64,000 bases of DNA from Oscillospiraceae bacterium (GCA_031270605.1 JAISXG010000058.1:20029-84028); one strand, 5' to 3'. Positions 8,710 through 17,599 are shown, counted from the stretch's first letter. Notes: generated from the sequence alone by a model not told the origin. Translations and numbers: made by a program.

Positions 8710-9696
8710 TCAACGCTCTCTTTGCGCACAGTCCGCCGCATGCCGCACTGCCGCGCCCTTGGGGCAGCGGTTACCCCACAAATCCATGACCTCGCCGTCC
8801 TTCAAAAAGGAAACCACCTCACACCGGTTTGAACAACCCTCGCATTCGTGCGCCACGGTGGAAAAAAAGACGTCTGTAATGTGAAAATCAAATTCGCTTT
8901 CCTCCCCGGCCTCTTTTGCCAAGATGGCCGCGCCCACCGCGCCCATCAGGTGTGAATTGGGGTCAACCAATATTTCAAAGCCTGTTTCCTCCTCAAACGC
9001 CCTTACAACTCCGGCATTTTTGCTCACGCCGCCCTGAAACACCACGGGCTCCCGCAGCCGCTTGCCTTTCGCGAGGTTGTTGAGGTAGTTCGCCGCCACC
9101 GCATGGCACAGCCCGGCAATCAAATCCTCTTTTTTGTGGCCTGTCTGCGCCTTGTGGATCATATCAGACTCAGCAAAAACCGTGCACCGCGCCGCAATTT
9201 TTGAAGGGGATTGCGAGGTCAGAGCAATCGCGCCCATGTCCTCGACGCGCACGCCAAGGCGCTTTGCCTGCGACGAAAGAAACGCGCCCGTTCCCGCGGC
9301 GCAAAGCGTGTTCATCGCATAATCCACCACAACACCGCCGTCGAGCAGAATCAGCTTTGAGTCCTGCCCGCCGATTTCAAGAATCGTCCTCGCCTGTGGG
9401 TATCGTGAAAGCGTGCCGACTGCGTGGGCGGTGATTTCATTTTTTGTCACCTGTGCGCCCAGCATCGCGCCCACAAGCTTGCGCGCAGAGCCCGTCACAC
9501 CCACCGCCGTCACAGCGACCCCATCGTCAAGCCCGCTTTGCAGCGAGCGGATCAGCTGTTTTGTGGCTTCGATCGGGTTGCCTTCCGTCCAGATATAATC
9601 AGAAGACAGCACCTCGTTTTCATTATTAATGATCACGCCCTTTGTGGAGATGGAGCCCACGTCAACCCCCAAAAAGACGCGTGTACGCTCATGCAT
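8710..9696 (-). CDS. 2-hydroxyacyl-CoA dehydratase activase (HgdC/BadF-type ATPase)
   Basis: 328 residues of the ASKHA-fold BadF/BadG/BcrA family. It opens FLGVDVGSISTKGV (nucleotide-binding loop), then has GGQDSK near 115-120, RCTVFAESD and a Cys-rich C-terminal segment (CEGCSNRC). Family members are iron-sulfur, ATP-driven electron donors to 2-hydroxyacyl-CoA dehydratases. I choose ATG 9696, which overlaps the upstream gene by 8 bp and has GAGAGGAG ahead; an in-frame ATG at 9723 lies inside that gene. Together with the next two genes it is a split version of the large activase/DUF2229 fusions of other Clostridia. The substrate is unknown. Confidence 0.9.
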   Translation of the reverse strand: MHERTRVFLGVDVGSISTKGVIINNENEVLSSDYIWTEGNPIEATKQLIRSLQSGLDDGVAVTAVGVTGSARKLVGAMLGAQVTKNEITAHAVGTLSRYPQARTILEIGGQDSKLILLDGGVVVDYAMNTLCAAGTGAFLSSQAKRLGVRVEDMGAIALTSQSPSKIAARCTVFAESDMIHKAQTGHKKEDLIAGLCHAVAANYLNNLAKGKRLREPVVFQGGVSKNAGVVRAFEEETGFEILVDPNSHLMGAVGAAILAKEAGEESEFDFHITDVFFSTVAHECEGCSNRCEVVSFLKDGEVMDLWGNRCPKGAAVRHAADCAQRER

Positions 9697-10807
9697 TCCC
9701 CACACTCCTCTCCCCTTTGCCAAAAGCGGGGGCGGCGCTTGCGGCCTGCGCTTTGCGCTTCATCGCAAGCATGTCGGAAAACGCTTCGATCCTCGTCTGA
9801 ACGCCGGTTTCACTGGTTTGCGTGTCAAAGCTCAAATGCAGAATGGGGATCTTATAGTCCCGGCTCAGCCTTTGCAGGGCGGGCGTGGCATTGATTTCCG
9901 GCGTGCAGCCGAAAGACTTCATGTGCACAATGCCGTCAAACCCCATCTGCGCATAACGCTTGCACTGGCACACACTGTCAACCCCGTTGGCGCCCACGGT
10001 GTATTTGAGGTAGCCCTGAGCGCCCCGCAGGGAGCGGGCGTTGCTTCTCAAGAACAAGAAGCTCACGCTCATCATGCGGCTGACAGAAATACCCTGTTTT
10101 ATCAGCTCGTTTTCAAGATAAAAATTGCTGCTCGGCTCCATTAAGGTATAAAGGTCGCCCACCACGCCTACGCGCAGAGGACGCTGGGGGGTTTCGAGCG
10201 GGATTTTGTTCATTGCCGCAAAAATTGCGCCGCTTGTTTGATGCAACAACGAAATATTGTTTGTTTTTTGCAACGCTTCATAAAGATTGCTTTGCAGCCG
10301 AAGGAAACTGCCCTGCGCTTTTTCAAAGGCCATATTCTCGCGCATATAGCGGTTGAATTTATCCATCATATGAATTTTTTTTGCGCCTGCGAGCAAGGCG
10401 TGCGCAAACTGCGCCGGATTGAGCGATGGGTTGAGGCGCTTCATTGCGGCATAGACTCTGTCAAGCCTCGCCTGCCCGCATGAAAAGCACAAAAACTGAA
10501 AGTCATAGCCAAGATCTCTGAGAATTTGCTCCTGCACCTCGCCATAGTAGCCGAAACGGCAGCCCATGCCTGTTTGCAGCAGCACATTCGCACCCTGCTC
10601 AAGTCCCTCAAGATAATTGCCGAGTGTGACTTTAAACGGCGAGCAGATGAAATCCGGGCTGTAGCGGCTGCCGAGGTCAAGTGTTTTTTGCGTGACGGGC
10701 GGTGGAACAATCACATGCGCCGCGGGAACAATCTCACGCAAAAAGCTTTTAATGACAATATGATAGTCCCCCAAACGGGGAAATGTAAAAATAACGGATT
10801 GCGGCAT
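9689..10807 (-). CDS. 2-hydroxyacyl-CoA dehydratase subunit-like (HgdB/DUF2229 family)
   Basis: 372 residues with cysteines typical of the HgdB family: TGMGCRFGYYGE, FLCFSCGQ, SVCQCKRYAQMG and SFGCTPE, probably iron-sulfur ligands. The segments PRLGDYHI and LHLSFDTQTSETGVQTRIEAF resemble the activase-linked component rather than a classical fermentation dehydratase. The ATG follows GGGAGGAA. It is 26 bp after the DUF2229-like gene and overlaps the activase start, so the three are probably one transcript with coupled translation. An assembly or redox function is as likely as a dehydratase. Confidence 0.85.
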   Translation of the reverse strand: MPQSVIFTFPRLGDYHIVIKSFLREIVPAAHVIVPPPVTQKTLDLGSRYSPDFICSPFKVTLGNYLEGLEQGANVLLQTGMGCRFGYYGEVQEQILRDLGYDFQFLCFSCGQARLDRVYAAMKRLNPSLNPAQFAHALLAGAKKIHMMDKFNRYMRENMAFEKAQGSFLRLQSNLYEALQKTNNISLLHQTSGAIFAAMNKIPLETPQRPLRVGVVGDLYTLMEPSSNFYLENELIKQGISVSRMMSVSFLFLRSNARSLRGAQGYLKYTVGANGVDSVCQCKRYAQMGFDGIVHMKSFGCTPEINATPALQRLSRDYKIPILHLSFDTQTSETGVQTRIEAFSDMLAMKRKAQAASAAPAFGKGERSVGNA

Positions 10808-10833
10808 TGCCGTTCCTCCCTGACAGTAATTTT

Positions 10834-11730
10834 TCAGCGCTTCGCTATAATATCCGCAAAGCTCTCGAGCCTTGTTTGCAGCCCCGCCTCGCCCTGCTGC
10901 TCGTCAAGCAAAATCTGAATGACGGGGATGTCACGGACTTTGCGCATGACCATTTCGTTCACAAGCGAATCCGTGCCGCAGGGATAGGCGGTGAGCAAAA
11001 TCACGCCGTCCACCTGGTTTTGCAGCAGGGGAATCGAACCGATAGACTCTTTATTCATCGACCAATAGAGCTGCTTTGAGATTTTGCGAGACGCTTTTAC
11101 GCACTCAGCCGCGTCGCAGTCGTCTGAAAACACGGGAGTGATGTTTAAATCTTTCAGAATCTGCAGCAGCGGCTTGCCCAGCTGCGTGTCATGAATCACA
11201 TAGGGCTGCGACACCAGCAGGATTTTCGCCCCCTCGGCTGCCAACCGTTTTTTTTGCCGCCGCACCTGCGCGGCTTGCTGCTCTTTTTGCGTTTTCTTCG
11301 CCTGATTATAGGCAAACAGCGACACAAACGGGTGCTTGCCAAGGCGGGCGCCCATTTCCACAAAGCCCCGCGCCTCACTGTGCAGGCCTTTTGAAGAAAG
11401 GTTATAGTCAAGCAGCCGCACACCCGGAAAGGTGTTTTTGACCGTGTCATACATGCCGAAAAACCGCTCGCAAAGTTTTTCGTTTTTGCCTGTGCCGTCA
11501 AAACGGGGCACAAGGATATAATCGCATTTGCCCGCAAGCGACCGCACATGTCCCAAATAGATTTTGGCGGGCAGGCAGCTTTCGTCCGCCGTATTGCGGA
11601 TCCCCTCTGCCATCAGCCCATAGTCTGTGTTTTGGCTCACCAGGGTTTCGATTTTCAGGGTATGAAAAAAAGAACGCCAGAGGGCTTCATAGCGATAATA
11701 AAGCAGCCCTTTGGGAATACCGATAATCAC
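10834..11730 (-). CDS. DUF2229 / acyl-CoA dehydratase activase-related protein
   Basis: 298 residues from GTG at 11730, which has AAGGAGGG upstream. The open frame extends to 11979, but that extension runs through repeat B1 and has no site, so it is rejected. The product starts VIIGIPKGLLYY, the usual opening of DUF2229, and contains ESCLPAKIYLGH, DYILVPRF, AYPCGTDSL and a LLDEQQGEAGLQTRLESF segment parallel to the C-terminal end of the next gene. In other Clostridia this domain is fused to the activase and HgdB-like parts; here it is free-standing and first in the set. Function unknown. Confidence 0.87.
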   Translation of the reverse strand: MIIGIPKGLLYYRYEALWRSFFHTLKIETLVSQNTDYGLMAEGIRNTADESCLPAKIYLGHVRSLAGKCDYILVPRFDGTGKNEKLCERFFGMYDTVKNTFPGVRLLDYNLSSKGLHSEARGFVEMGARLGKHPFVSLFAYNQAKKTQKEQQAAQVRRQKKRLAAEGAKILLVSQPYVIHDTQLGKPLLQILKDLNITPVFSDDCDAAECVKASRKISKQLYWSMNKESIGSIPLLQNQVDGVILLTAYPCGTDSLVNEMVMRKVRDIPVIQILLDEQQGEAGLQTRLESFADIIAKR

Positions 11731-11807
11731 AACAAACGCCCTCCTTTCTTGTGCCGCGCCTCGCGCTTCAAAAACTGATTTTCGGCGTACGGCAATGGCG
11801 CGATATA

Positions 11808-11968
11808 TATAGTCGATTCGCTTCAAAACCGTCCCGGCCTTTGCGGTCTTTTTCTGCCCCCGACGCGTCCAAAATGCTCGGAATACGAAAGTATTCCTGC
11901 GCTTTTGTCCTTTCGGAAACAAAGCATCCTCGCAAAATCCGGAACACTTTTGAAGTGAATCGACTATA
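11808..11968. repeat. Fold-back repeat family B, copy B1
   Basis: 161 bp with ends TATAGTCGATTCGCTTC and GAAGTGAATCGACTATA. The interior (AAAACCGTCCCGGCC, GGAATACGAAAGTATTCC, TTTCGGAAACAAAGCATCC) recurs nearly unchanged at 28326-28487. It occupies most of the 386-bp space upstream of the DUF2229 gene and falsely lengthens that gene's open frame. Confidence 0.8.
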
Positions 11969-12058
11969 TTTTTAACCATAGCTATAGTATGTGCATTGTT
12001 TTATATTCCATAACCGTTTTGCCAGCATAAAATTTTCTAAAAAACAGGAAAAAAATAA

Positions 12059-12087
12059 CCGCAAAATCCCTTTTAAGCATTTTGCGG
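12059..12087 (-). terminator. Terminator of DUF3892 gene
   Basis: CCGCAAAAT pairs with ATTTTGCGG and is followed on the minus strand by TTATTTTTTT. Confidence 0.75.
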
Positions 12088-12116
12088 CATAACAACAAGG
12101 TTTTTCACGCCGGGAT

Positions 12117-12416
12117 TCAATTTGATTGCGTTTGAGAGATGGAGGGGAGATTGCTCAGATTGTTGCCCTCTTGGGAGTCGGGAAGGGTTTTGAGATATTC
12201 GCTGCCGTTCCGCGACGAAATGCCGACGCCCGCAATGCCGCCCTGGCGCGCGAGCTGCACGGCCTGCTCTTTTGTGAGCACCTGACCGTCAGACAGCTGA
12301 TAGCCCGTGACTCTGCCGCTGGTTTTCACAAGCGCGGTGATCTGCTTTGCATCCGCGCGCGGGGTGGGAATGTCTTTATAGGTATTCAGGGGTAAGCTCG
12401 AAGAATTTTGATCCAT
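12117..12416 (-). CDS. DUF3892 domain protein
   Basis: 99 residues from ATG at 12416, 8 nt after GGAGG; an upstream in-frame ATG at 12449 has no site. The centre (AKQITALVKTSGRVTGYQLS, then a TKEQAVQLARQGGI segment) matches the DUF3892 pattern of a short beta-rich domain with a TKEqA motif. The ends are low-complexity and polar. Soluble, function unknown, own terminator. The family is common in Firmicutes as a single small gene. Confidence 0.75.
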   Translation of the reverse strand: MDQNSSSLPLNTYKDIPTPRADAKQITALVKTSGRVTGYQLSDGQVLTKEQAVQLARQGGIAGVGISSRNGSEYLKTLPDSQEGNNLSNLPSISQTQSN

Positions 12417-12651
12417 AAAAGGTGTCCTCCAATTCATGTTTTGTTTCAATAAAAAGATAAAAAACGGTGTGCGCCACGCTACAGGGCAAAAGATGCGGTT
12501 TTGCGCAGATTTTTTGTCGACATTTCAACGGCAGTCGGCATTCTATTCTTTGCGCAAGCCGCCGCATTCAACTGCGGCTATGTTATATTGTGTATAAAAG
12601 CTTGAGAAATATAACATCAAAGAAACGGAAATTAATTCAAAAACAAAAAAT

Positions 12652-12675
12652 CTCCCGCAGCCTTCACTGCGGGAG
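12652..12675 (-). terminator. Terminator of hisA-like gene
   Basis: CTCCCGCAG pairs with CTGCGGGAG and is followed by TTTTTTG on the minus strand. Confidence 0.85.
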
Positions 12676-12691
12676 AACACAAAATGCATTT

Positions 12692-13474
12692 TTATTGATA
12701 TTTCAAAACAATTTTTTCATAAGAAAGCCGGCCGCCGAAGATATCAAGCGCGCTGCCGACGGTCACATCCAGCCTGCCGTGCCCGGCAGCATCTAATTTC
12801 TCTAAATCAATATAGGAGCCAACGCCCCCGGCATAGGTGACGGGCAGCTTGCCCCACGCGCCGAGAATGCCCGCAAGGCGCTCGTCGATACCCGCCTGCC
12901 TGCCCTCCGCATCCACCGCGTGCACCAGAAATTCATCGCAATACGCCGCAAGCTCCGTCAGGGTGTTTGCGTTGACCGCGACATCCGTAAAGGTCTGCCA
13001 ACGGTCGGTGACAATAAAATATACATCGCCCCGCCTGCGGCAGCTCAAATCCAGCACCAACCGATTTTTGCCAACAACCCTCACGAGGGAGCGCAGGTTT
13101 TCATAATGAATTTCACCCTTTTGAAACACAAACGAGGTCACAATCACATGTGAAGCCCCGGCATCGAGATAGCCTGCGGCATTCTCGGCGTTCACGCCCC
13201 CGCCGAACTGCAGCCCTCCGGGATAAACGGCAAGAGCGTCAAGCGCCTGCTGCATGGACGCCTCATAATGTGGGTTGCCTGCCGCGTTGAGCGCGATCAC
13301 ATGCCCGCCGCGCAGGCCGTCTTTCTGATACATGCGGGCAAAGTCCGCCGCGCTCTTGTCAGAAACAAAATTTTCAACGGCCGTCGCCGCGCCCGCTGTT
13401 TTGTCCGCCAACGTGCCGCCCACAAGCTGCTTCACACGCCCGTCGTGAATGTCGATGCATGGCCTGAATTTCAT
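12692..13474 (-). CDS. hisA: HisA, eukaryotic-type ProFAR isomerase
   Basis: 260 residues, a (beta/alpha)8 barrel starting MKFRPCIDIHDGRVKQ. It resembles the HIS6-type (eukaryotic-like) branch of phosphoribosylformimino-AICAR-phosphate isomerase: VGGTLAD insertion, GGGVN phosphate loop, VLDLSCRRR strand with its Asp, and YAGGVGS C-terminal phosphate loop. It would catalyse the fourth step of histidine synthesis. ATG 13474 follows AGGTGG; GTG 13483 is possible. No other his gene is nearby: it stands alone between DUF3892 and pnp with its own terminator. A related sugar-phosphate isomerase role remains possible. Confidence 0.82.
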   Translation of the reverse strand: MKFRPCIDIHDGRVKQLVGGTLADKTAGAATAVENFVSDKSAADFARMYQKDGLRGGHVIALNAAGNPHYEASMQQALDALAVYPGGLQFGGGVNAENAAGYLDAGASHVIVTSFVFQKGEIHYENLRSLVRVVGKNRLVLDLSCRRRGDVYFIVTDRWQTFTDVAVNANTLTELAAYCDEFLVHAVDAEGRQAGIDERLAGILGAWGKLPVTYAGGVGSYIDLEKLDAAGHGRLDVTVGSALDIFGGRLSYEKIVLKYQ

Positions 13475-13510
13475 GAATGCCACCTGCCCTTCATCTATAA
13501 ATCATGAAAA

Positions 13511-13533
13511 ACGCCCCCGTAAAAACGGAGGCG
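13511..13533 (-). terminator. Terminator of pnp
   Basis: CGCCTCCGT pairs with ACGGGGGCG (minus strand), then TTTTTC. Confidence 0.75.
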
Positions 13534-13546
13534 CCGGTGTTACACA

Positions 13547-15745
13547 TTATCTGCGGTTGTTATTGTTGCCGCCGCGCCTGTTGTTGTTGAAATCTCTTCT
13601 CGGCGCGGGCCTTCTGGGCGCGTCGCTCAGGGTGTTTTCGGGCACAAGACCCTCGACCTCAATCAACGCCTCACGGCGTGAGAGGTTCAAACGGCCCTGA
13701 TCGTCAATTTCAAGCACTTTGACGATGACCTCGTCGCCCACATTGACGGCGTCCTCCACCTTTTCGGTGCGTTTTACGTCAAGGTGGCTGATGTGCACCA
13801 TACCCTCTTTGCCGGGAGCAATTTCCACAAAGGCGCCAAAGCTCATCAGTCGGGTAACAATACCCTTGTAAATCGCGCCGATCTCCGGGTCGTTCGCGAT
13901 GGTTTCAATCATATTGAGCGCGCGCTGCGCACCCTCAAGATCAGTGGAGGAAACAAAGATGCTGCCGTCCTCTTCCACGTCAATTTTGCAGTTGCACTCC
14001 GCGCAGATTTTTTGGATGACCTTACCCTGCTTGCCGATAACGTCGCCGATTTTCTCAACGTCGATCTTCGTGGTGAGCATCTTCGGCGCATATTTCGAAA
14101 GCTCCTCGCGCGGCTTTGCGATCACGGGCAGCATGATGTCGTCAAGAATATAAAGCCTTGCCTTATAAGTCTTTTCAAGAGCTTCTTTGATGATCTCAGG
14201 CGTCAGGCCGCGGACCTTCAGGTCCATCTGGATCGCGGTGATGCCCTTGTGCGTGCCGGCGACTTTGAAGTCCATATCGCCGAAGAAATCCTCAAGGCCC
14301 TGAATGTCAACCATTGTCATGAAGCGCTCGCCCTCTGTGACAAGCCCGCAGGAAATGCCCGCGACAGGAGCCTTAATTGGCACGCCCGCCGCCATCAAAG
14401 ACAGCGTGGAACCGCAAACCGCGCCCTGTGAGGTGGAGCCGTTGGAAGAAAGCACCTCAGACACCAGACGAAGGGCATAGGGGAACTCTTCAATGGAGGG
14501 AATCACGGGCAGAAGCGCACGCTCGGCAAGCGCGCCGTGGCCGATCTCACGCCGGCCGGGGCCGCGCGAGGGCCTTGTTTCGCCCACGGAATAGGACGGG
14601 AAATTATAATGATGCATATAGCGCTTGGTTTCTTCTTCGTCAATGCCGTCAAGGTTCTGCGCGTCGCGGATGGAGCCGAGGGTCGTCACGGTGAGCACCT
14701 GGGTCTGGCCCCTTGTGAACATGCCCGAACCATGCGCACGGCTGAGCAGGTCGACCTGCGCGTTCAGCGGGCGGATCTCATCGATGCCGCGGCCGTCAAC
14801 ACGCTTGTTGTCATCGAGCAGCCAGCGGCGCACCACATATTTTTGCAGCTTGTAAAGGCATTCGTCCAGCTTGCCGGTCGCGTCCGCATATTTTTCGTCA
14901 AGGGCGGCGTGCATCTTTTCAACAACGGGGCGCAGACGTTCGTCACGGATGCGTTTATCGTCTGTATCAAGGGCAAAACGCACGTCCTCAATGACAAGAT
15001 TTTTCACATCTTCATACATTGCCGGGTCGGGATCGTTCGACTCAAACGGAACCTTCTCTTTGCCCACTGCCGCCTTGATTTCATTGATGAAAGCCACAAT
15101 TTTCCGGTTTTCTTCATGGGCCTTCATGATCGCGTCGAACATGACCTCGTTGGACACTTCATTCGCACCCGCTTCGATCATGGCGACCAAATCAGCGGTC
15201 GAAGCCACGGTCACGGCCATGTCTGTTTTCTCTCTCTGCTCAAAGTTGGGGTTGATGACGATCTCACCGTCCACAAGGCCGACGGAAACGCCGCCGATGG
15301 GACCGTCCCACGGAATGTCAGAAATGGAAACGGCAATCGAAACACCGATCATCGCGGTGATTTCGGGCAGGCAGTCCGGGTCAACGGACATCACCGTCGC
15401 AACAACGCCCACATCGTTTCTCATGTCTTTGGGGAACAGGGGGCGGATCGGGCGGTCAATCACGCGGGAAGCCAGAACGGCCTTTTCGCTCGCCCTGCCC
15501 TCACGGCGCTGGAACGAACCGGGGATTTTGCCCACGGAATAAAGCTTTTCTTCAAAGTCGACCGAAAGGGGGAAGAAATCCACGCCTTCACGGGGCTTGT
15601 CTGACATCGTCGCGGTGCAGAGCACCTCGGTTTCGCCGTAGCGGATCATGCAGGCGCCGCCCGCAAGCTGCGCCATTTTGCCGGTTTCCACCACAAGGGG
15701 GCGGCCGGCAAGGGTCGTTTCAAATTTTTTGAATTCTTCGAACAT
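13547..15745 (-). CDS. pnp: Polynucleotide phosphorylase
   Basis: 732 residues. Two RNase PH domains (~15-225 and ~310-540) flank an all-helical linker. A KH domain (~555-615, with IGKQGKVIQ) and an S1 domain (~625-690, with GAFVEIAPGKEGMVHISHL) follow, then an Arg/Asn-rich tail ending NNNRR. The second PH domain carries the phosphorolytic site (QLDRAQ-type region and GDMDFKVAGT). It degrades RNA 3' to 5' using phosphate, and can add tails. Short hairpin in its leader at 15762-15780. It follows rpsO, the classical rpsO-pnp order, with a terminator between them. Confidence 0.98.
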   Translation of the reverse strand: MFEEFKKFETTLAGRPLVVETGKMAQLAGGACMIRYGETEVLCTATMSDKPREGVDFFPLSVDFEEKLYSVGKIPGSFQRREGRASEKAVLASRVIDRPIRPLFPKDMRNDVGVVATVMSVDPDCLPEITAMIGVSIAVSISDIPWDGPIGGVSVGLVDGEIVINPNFEQREKTDMAVTVASTADLVAMIEAGANEVSNEVMFDAIMKAHEENRKIVAFINEIKAAVGKEKVPFESNDPDPAMYEDVKNLVIEDVRFALDTDDKRIRDERLRPVVEKMHAALDEKYADATGKLDECLYKLQKYVVRRWLLDDNKRVDGRGIDEIRPLNAQVDLLSRAHGSGMFTRGQTQVLTVTTLGSIRDAQNLDGIDEEETKRYMHHYNFPSYSVGETRPSRGPGRREIGHGALAERALLPVIPSIEEFPYALRLVSEVLSSNGSTSQGAVCGSTLSLMAAGVPIKAPVAGISCGLVTEGERFMTMVDIQGLEDFFGDMDFKVAGTHKGITAIQMDLKVRGLTPEIIKEALEKTYKARLYILDDIMLPVIAKPREELSKYAPKMLTTKIDVEKIGDVIGKQGKVIQKICAECNCKIDVEEDGSIFVSSTDLEGAQRALNMIETIANDPEIGAIYKGIVTRLMSFGAFVEIAPGKEGMVHISHLDVKRTEKVEDAVNVGDEVIVKVLEIDDQGRLNLSRREALIEVEGLVPENTLSDAPRRPAPRRDFNNNRRGGNNNNRR

Positions 15746-15761
15746 AAAATACCTCTCTCTG

Positions 15762-15780
15762 CGCCTTGTGAAACAAGGCG
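15762..15780 (-). promoter_or_regulatory. Small hairpin in the pnp leader
   Basis: CGCCTTG pairs with CAAGGCG just upstream of the pnp RBS (AGAGAGGT). In some bacteria pnp is autoregulated through a leader hairpin; that role here is inference. Confidence 0.4.
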
Positions 15781-15919
15781 TTTAATAATATATTTCCACA
15801 GTAGAGGCATTTTAGCAATAAATACAATGCTCAAACCAAAAAAGCATCAAAAAATACAAATTAAGCACTCTATTCACTGCTAAGTATGCACTCATGCTGA
15901 ATGGATACGTTTAAAAAAA

Positions 15920-15962
15920 GGCGGCCGACTGCTTAGGGTTATTGCCTATGCAATCCGCCGCC
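15920..15962 (-). terminator. Terminator between rpsO and pnp
   Basis: Minus strand: GGCGGC and GATTGC pair with GCAGTC and GCCGCC, followed by TTTTTTT. Partial read-through would feed pnp. Confidence 0.75.
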
Positions 15963-16021
15963 AAAATTCACCAAGATACAAAAAAATCGGATGCTTTCGT
16001 TTCGCAGGGACGGTACCCGTA

Positions 16022-16285
16022 TTACTTACGAATCCCAAGCCTTGCGATGATTGCGCGGTATCTCTCAATGTCGACCTTCTGCAAATAGGCAAGAAGGTTG
16101 CGCCTGTGACCGACCATTTTCAAAAGGCCCCTTCTGGAGTGATGGTCTTTCTTGTGCTCTTTCAAGTGCTCGGTCAAATCATTGATTCTTTTTGTGAGAA
16201 CGGCAATTTGAACCTCGGGTGAGCCTGTGTCACCCTCGTGCAGGGCATATTCCTGCATGATAGCGGTTTTTTCAGCTGCTGTCAT
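16022..16285 (-). CDS. rpsO: 30S ribosomal protein S15
   Basis: 87 residues, standard length. It has the usual S15 sequence signature ([26 protein letters not shown] and [10 protein letters not shown]). It binds the central domain of 16S rRNA. ATG follows GAGGTG. Its promoter is at 16409-16437, giving a ~115-nt leader which in many Firmicutes folds as an S15 autoregulatory element; I cannot confirm the fold by eye. Confidence 0.98.
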   Translation of the reverse strand: MTAAEKTAIMQEYALHEGDTGSPEVQIAVLTKRINDLTEHLKEHKKDHHSRRGLLKMVGHRRNLLAYLQKVDIERYRAIIARLGIRK

Positions 16286-16408
16286 TGTTACACCTCATTA
16301 AAATTATTTTCAAAGACCCCAGAACAGGGCAGGTGCACACCTTTGCGGTTTGCTCCCTGATCCGAGCATCCAGAACGCGCTGCGCACGTTTTCGTTTGCA
16401 GCGCGGTA

Positions 16409-16437
16409 ATTATATCACAGAAAGCAAATATTGTAAA
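16409..16437 (-). promoter_or_regulatory. rpsO promoter
   Basis: Minus strand TTTACA, 17-bp spacer, TATAAT. Leader GC-rich with inverted segments (CGCGCTGCAAACG...CGTGCGCAGCGCG). Confidence 0.8.
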
Positions 16438-16607
16438 GTATTTTCTGAGATTTCCTGAAAAAACATTTGCGATCCTGTTTCACCGACACGTATGCATTTT
16501 TTGAAAAAAACGCAGATAAATCAGATATTATCTTTATTTTAACCTCATAATATCATTATTCTGCTTCTATTGCATCCTTTTTCTCATAATATTCTTCCAT
16601 AATGGGT

Positions 16608-16636
16608 TTGACAAAAGGTGCAAAACGGGATATACT
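16608..16636 (+). promoter_or_regulatory. Promoter of larBC leader
   Basis: TTGACA (16608-16613), 17-bp spacer, TATACT (16631-16636). Transcription would begin near 16643, about 210 nt before the larB start. Confidence 0.8.
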
Positions 16637-16642
16637 GCACTT

Positions 16643-16768
16643 GCAGGCCGGAACGGATCCGGTTTGTTTCGGCCGAAGCCGATCCTTTGAAAAACCACAT
16701 GGCTCTGTTTGATATAGGTTTTATGAAAAGCCACCCGAACTGAAGTTCTTTTGGAACTTCTTTTTTGT
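16643..16768 (+). ncRNA. Candidate regulatory leader RNA of larBC
   Basis: Between the promoter and larB lie ~100 nt with several complementary segments and then an intrinsic terminator. A possible pseudoknot interleaves AAAACC (16691-16696) with GGTTTT (16717-16722) and TGGCT (16700-16704) with AGCCA (16729-16733). The earlier part can pair GGCCG with CGGCC. This promoter-aptamer-terminator-gene order is that of a transcriptional riboswitch. I do not recognise a known class. The downstream genes make a nickel-pincer nucleotide, so a ligand from that pathway is a guess. Confidence 0.45.
16742..16766 (+). terminator. Terminator upstream of larB
   Basis: GAAGTTC, loop TTTTG, GAACTTC, then TTTTTT. 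It would stop transcription before larB unless melted or read through. Confidence 0.75.
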
Positions 16769-16852
16769 TTATCAGAACCAAAAAGAAGATGACAAGCCTT
16801 CAACAATATTTTTTTGGCTGCGCGGCCATTTATGCGCACAAGGGAGATATTT

Positions 16853-17599
16853 ATGAGCAAAAAAGAAATTTTAGAAATTCTGAATAGCGTGCAGGCAGGT
16901 GCGCTGAGCCCCGAAGAAGCGCTGCTGCAACTGCGCATGGAGCCGTTTTCGAACCTCGGCTACGCAAAGCCGGACCATCACCGCTCCCTGCGGCAGGGCG
17001 TTGCCGAGGTCATCTACGGCGCGGGCAAAACGCCTGAGCAGATTGCGGGGATCGTGCAGTCGCTGAGCGCAAACGGCCAAAAAACGATCCTCATCACGCG
17101 CCTGTCGCCTGAAAGCGCTGAGGAACTGAAAAAATCTTTGGAGTTTACCTATCACACGCAATCCCACGTTGCTGTTGTGGGCGATCTGCCAAAGCCGGAC
17201 GGCATCGGCAAAATCGTCGTCGCCACAGGCGGCACAAGCGACCTGCATGTAGCGGAGGAAGCCGCGCTCACGGCTGAAACGCTCGGCAACGAGGTCGTGC
17301 GCCTTTATGACGTGGGCGTCGCGGGCCTGCACCGCCTGCTTTCAAACCTTGACGCCGTCATGAGCGCGCGGGTCGTGATCGCCATCGCGGGCATGGAGGG
17401 CGCGCTTGCGAGCGTGCTCGGCGGCCTTGCGGACTGCCCTGTGATCGGCGTGCCCACAAGCGTGGGTTACGGCGCGTCGTTCGGCGGGATTTCGGCTCTG
17501 CTGTCCATGCTCAACTCCTGCGCCAGCGGCGTGAGCGTTGTGAACATTGATAACGGCTTTGGGGCGGGGTATCTGGCAAGCATGATCAATCACATGTAA
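16853..17599 (+). CDS. larB: LarB, nickel-pincer nucleotide synthase step 1 (NaAD carboxylase/hydrolase)
   Basis: 248 residues from ATG 16853 (AAGGGAGA upstream); the longer open frame from 16814 lacks a site. The N-terminal ~90 residues are LarB-specific ([10 protein letters not shown]). The C-terminal ~150 residues are the PurE-like AIR-carboxylase fold with [23 protein letters not shown] and [12 protein letters not shown]. LarB carboxylates the pyridinium ring of nicotinic acid adenine dinucleotide and hydrolyses it, the first step to the pincer cofactor of lactate racemase and relatives. larC follows 116 bp downstream. larE and larA are not in the window. Confidence 0.95.
   Translation: MSKKEILEILNSVQAGALSPEEALLQLRMEPFSNLGYAKPDHHRSLRQGVAEVIYGAGKTPEQIAGIVQSLSANGQKTILITRLSPESAEELKKSLEFTYHTQSHVAVVGDLPKPDGIGKIVVATGGTSDLHVAEEAALTAETLGNEVVRLYDVGVAGLHRLLSNLDAVMSARVVIAIAGMEGALASVLGGLADCPVIGVPTSVGYGASFGGISALLSMLNSCASGVSVVNIDNGFGAGYLASMINHM

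Noticed and set aside
11731..11979. N-terminal extension of the DUF2229 gene
   Set aside because: Runs through repeat B1; the GTG at 11730 has AAGGAGGG and family-like start.
14537..15604. 355-codon open frame antisense to pnp
   Set aside because: Shadow of pnp with no family resemblance.
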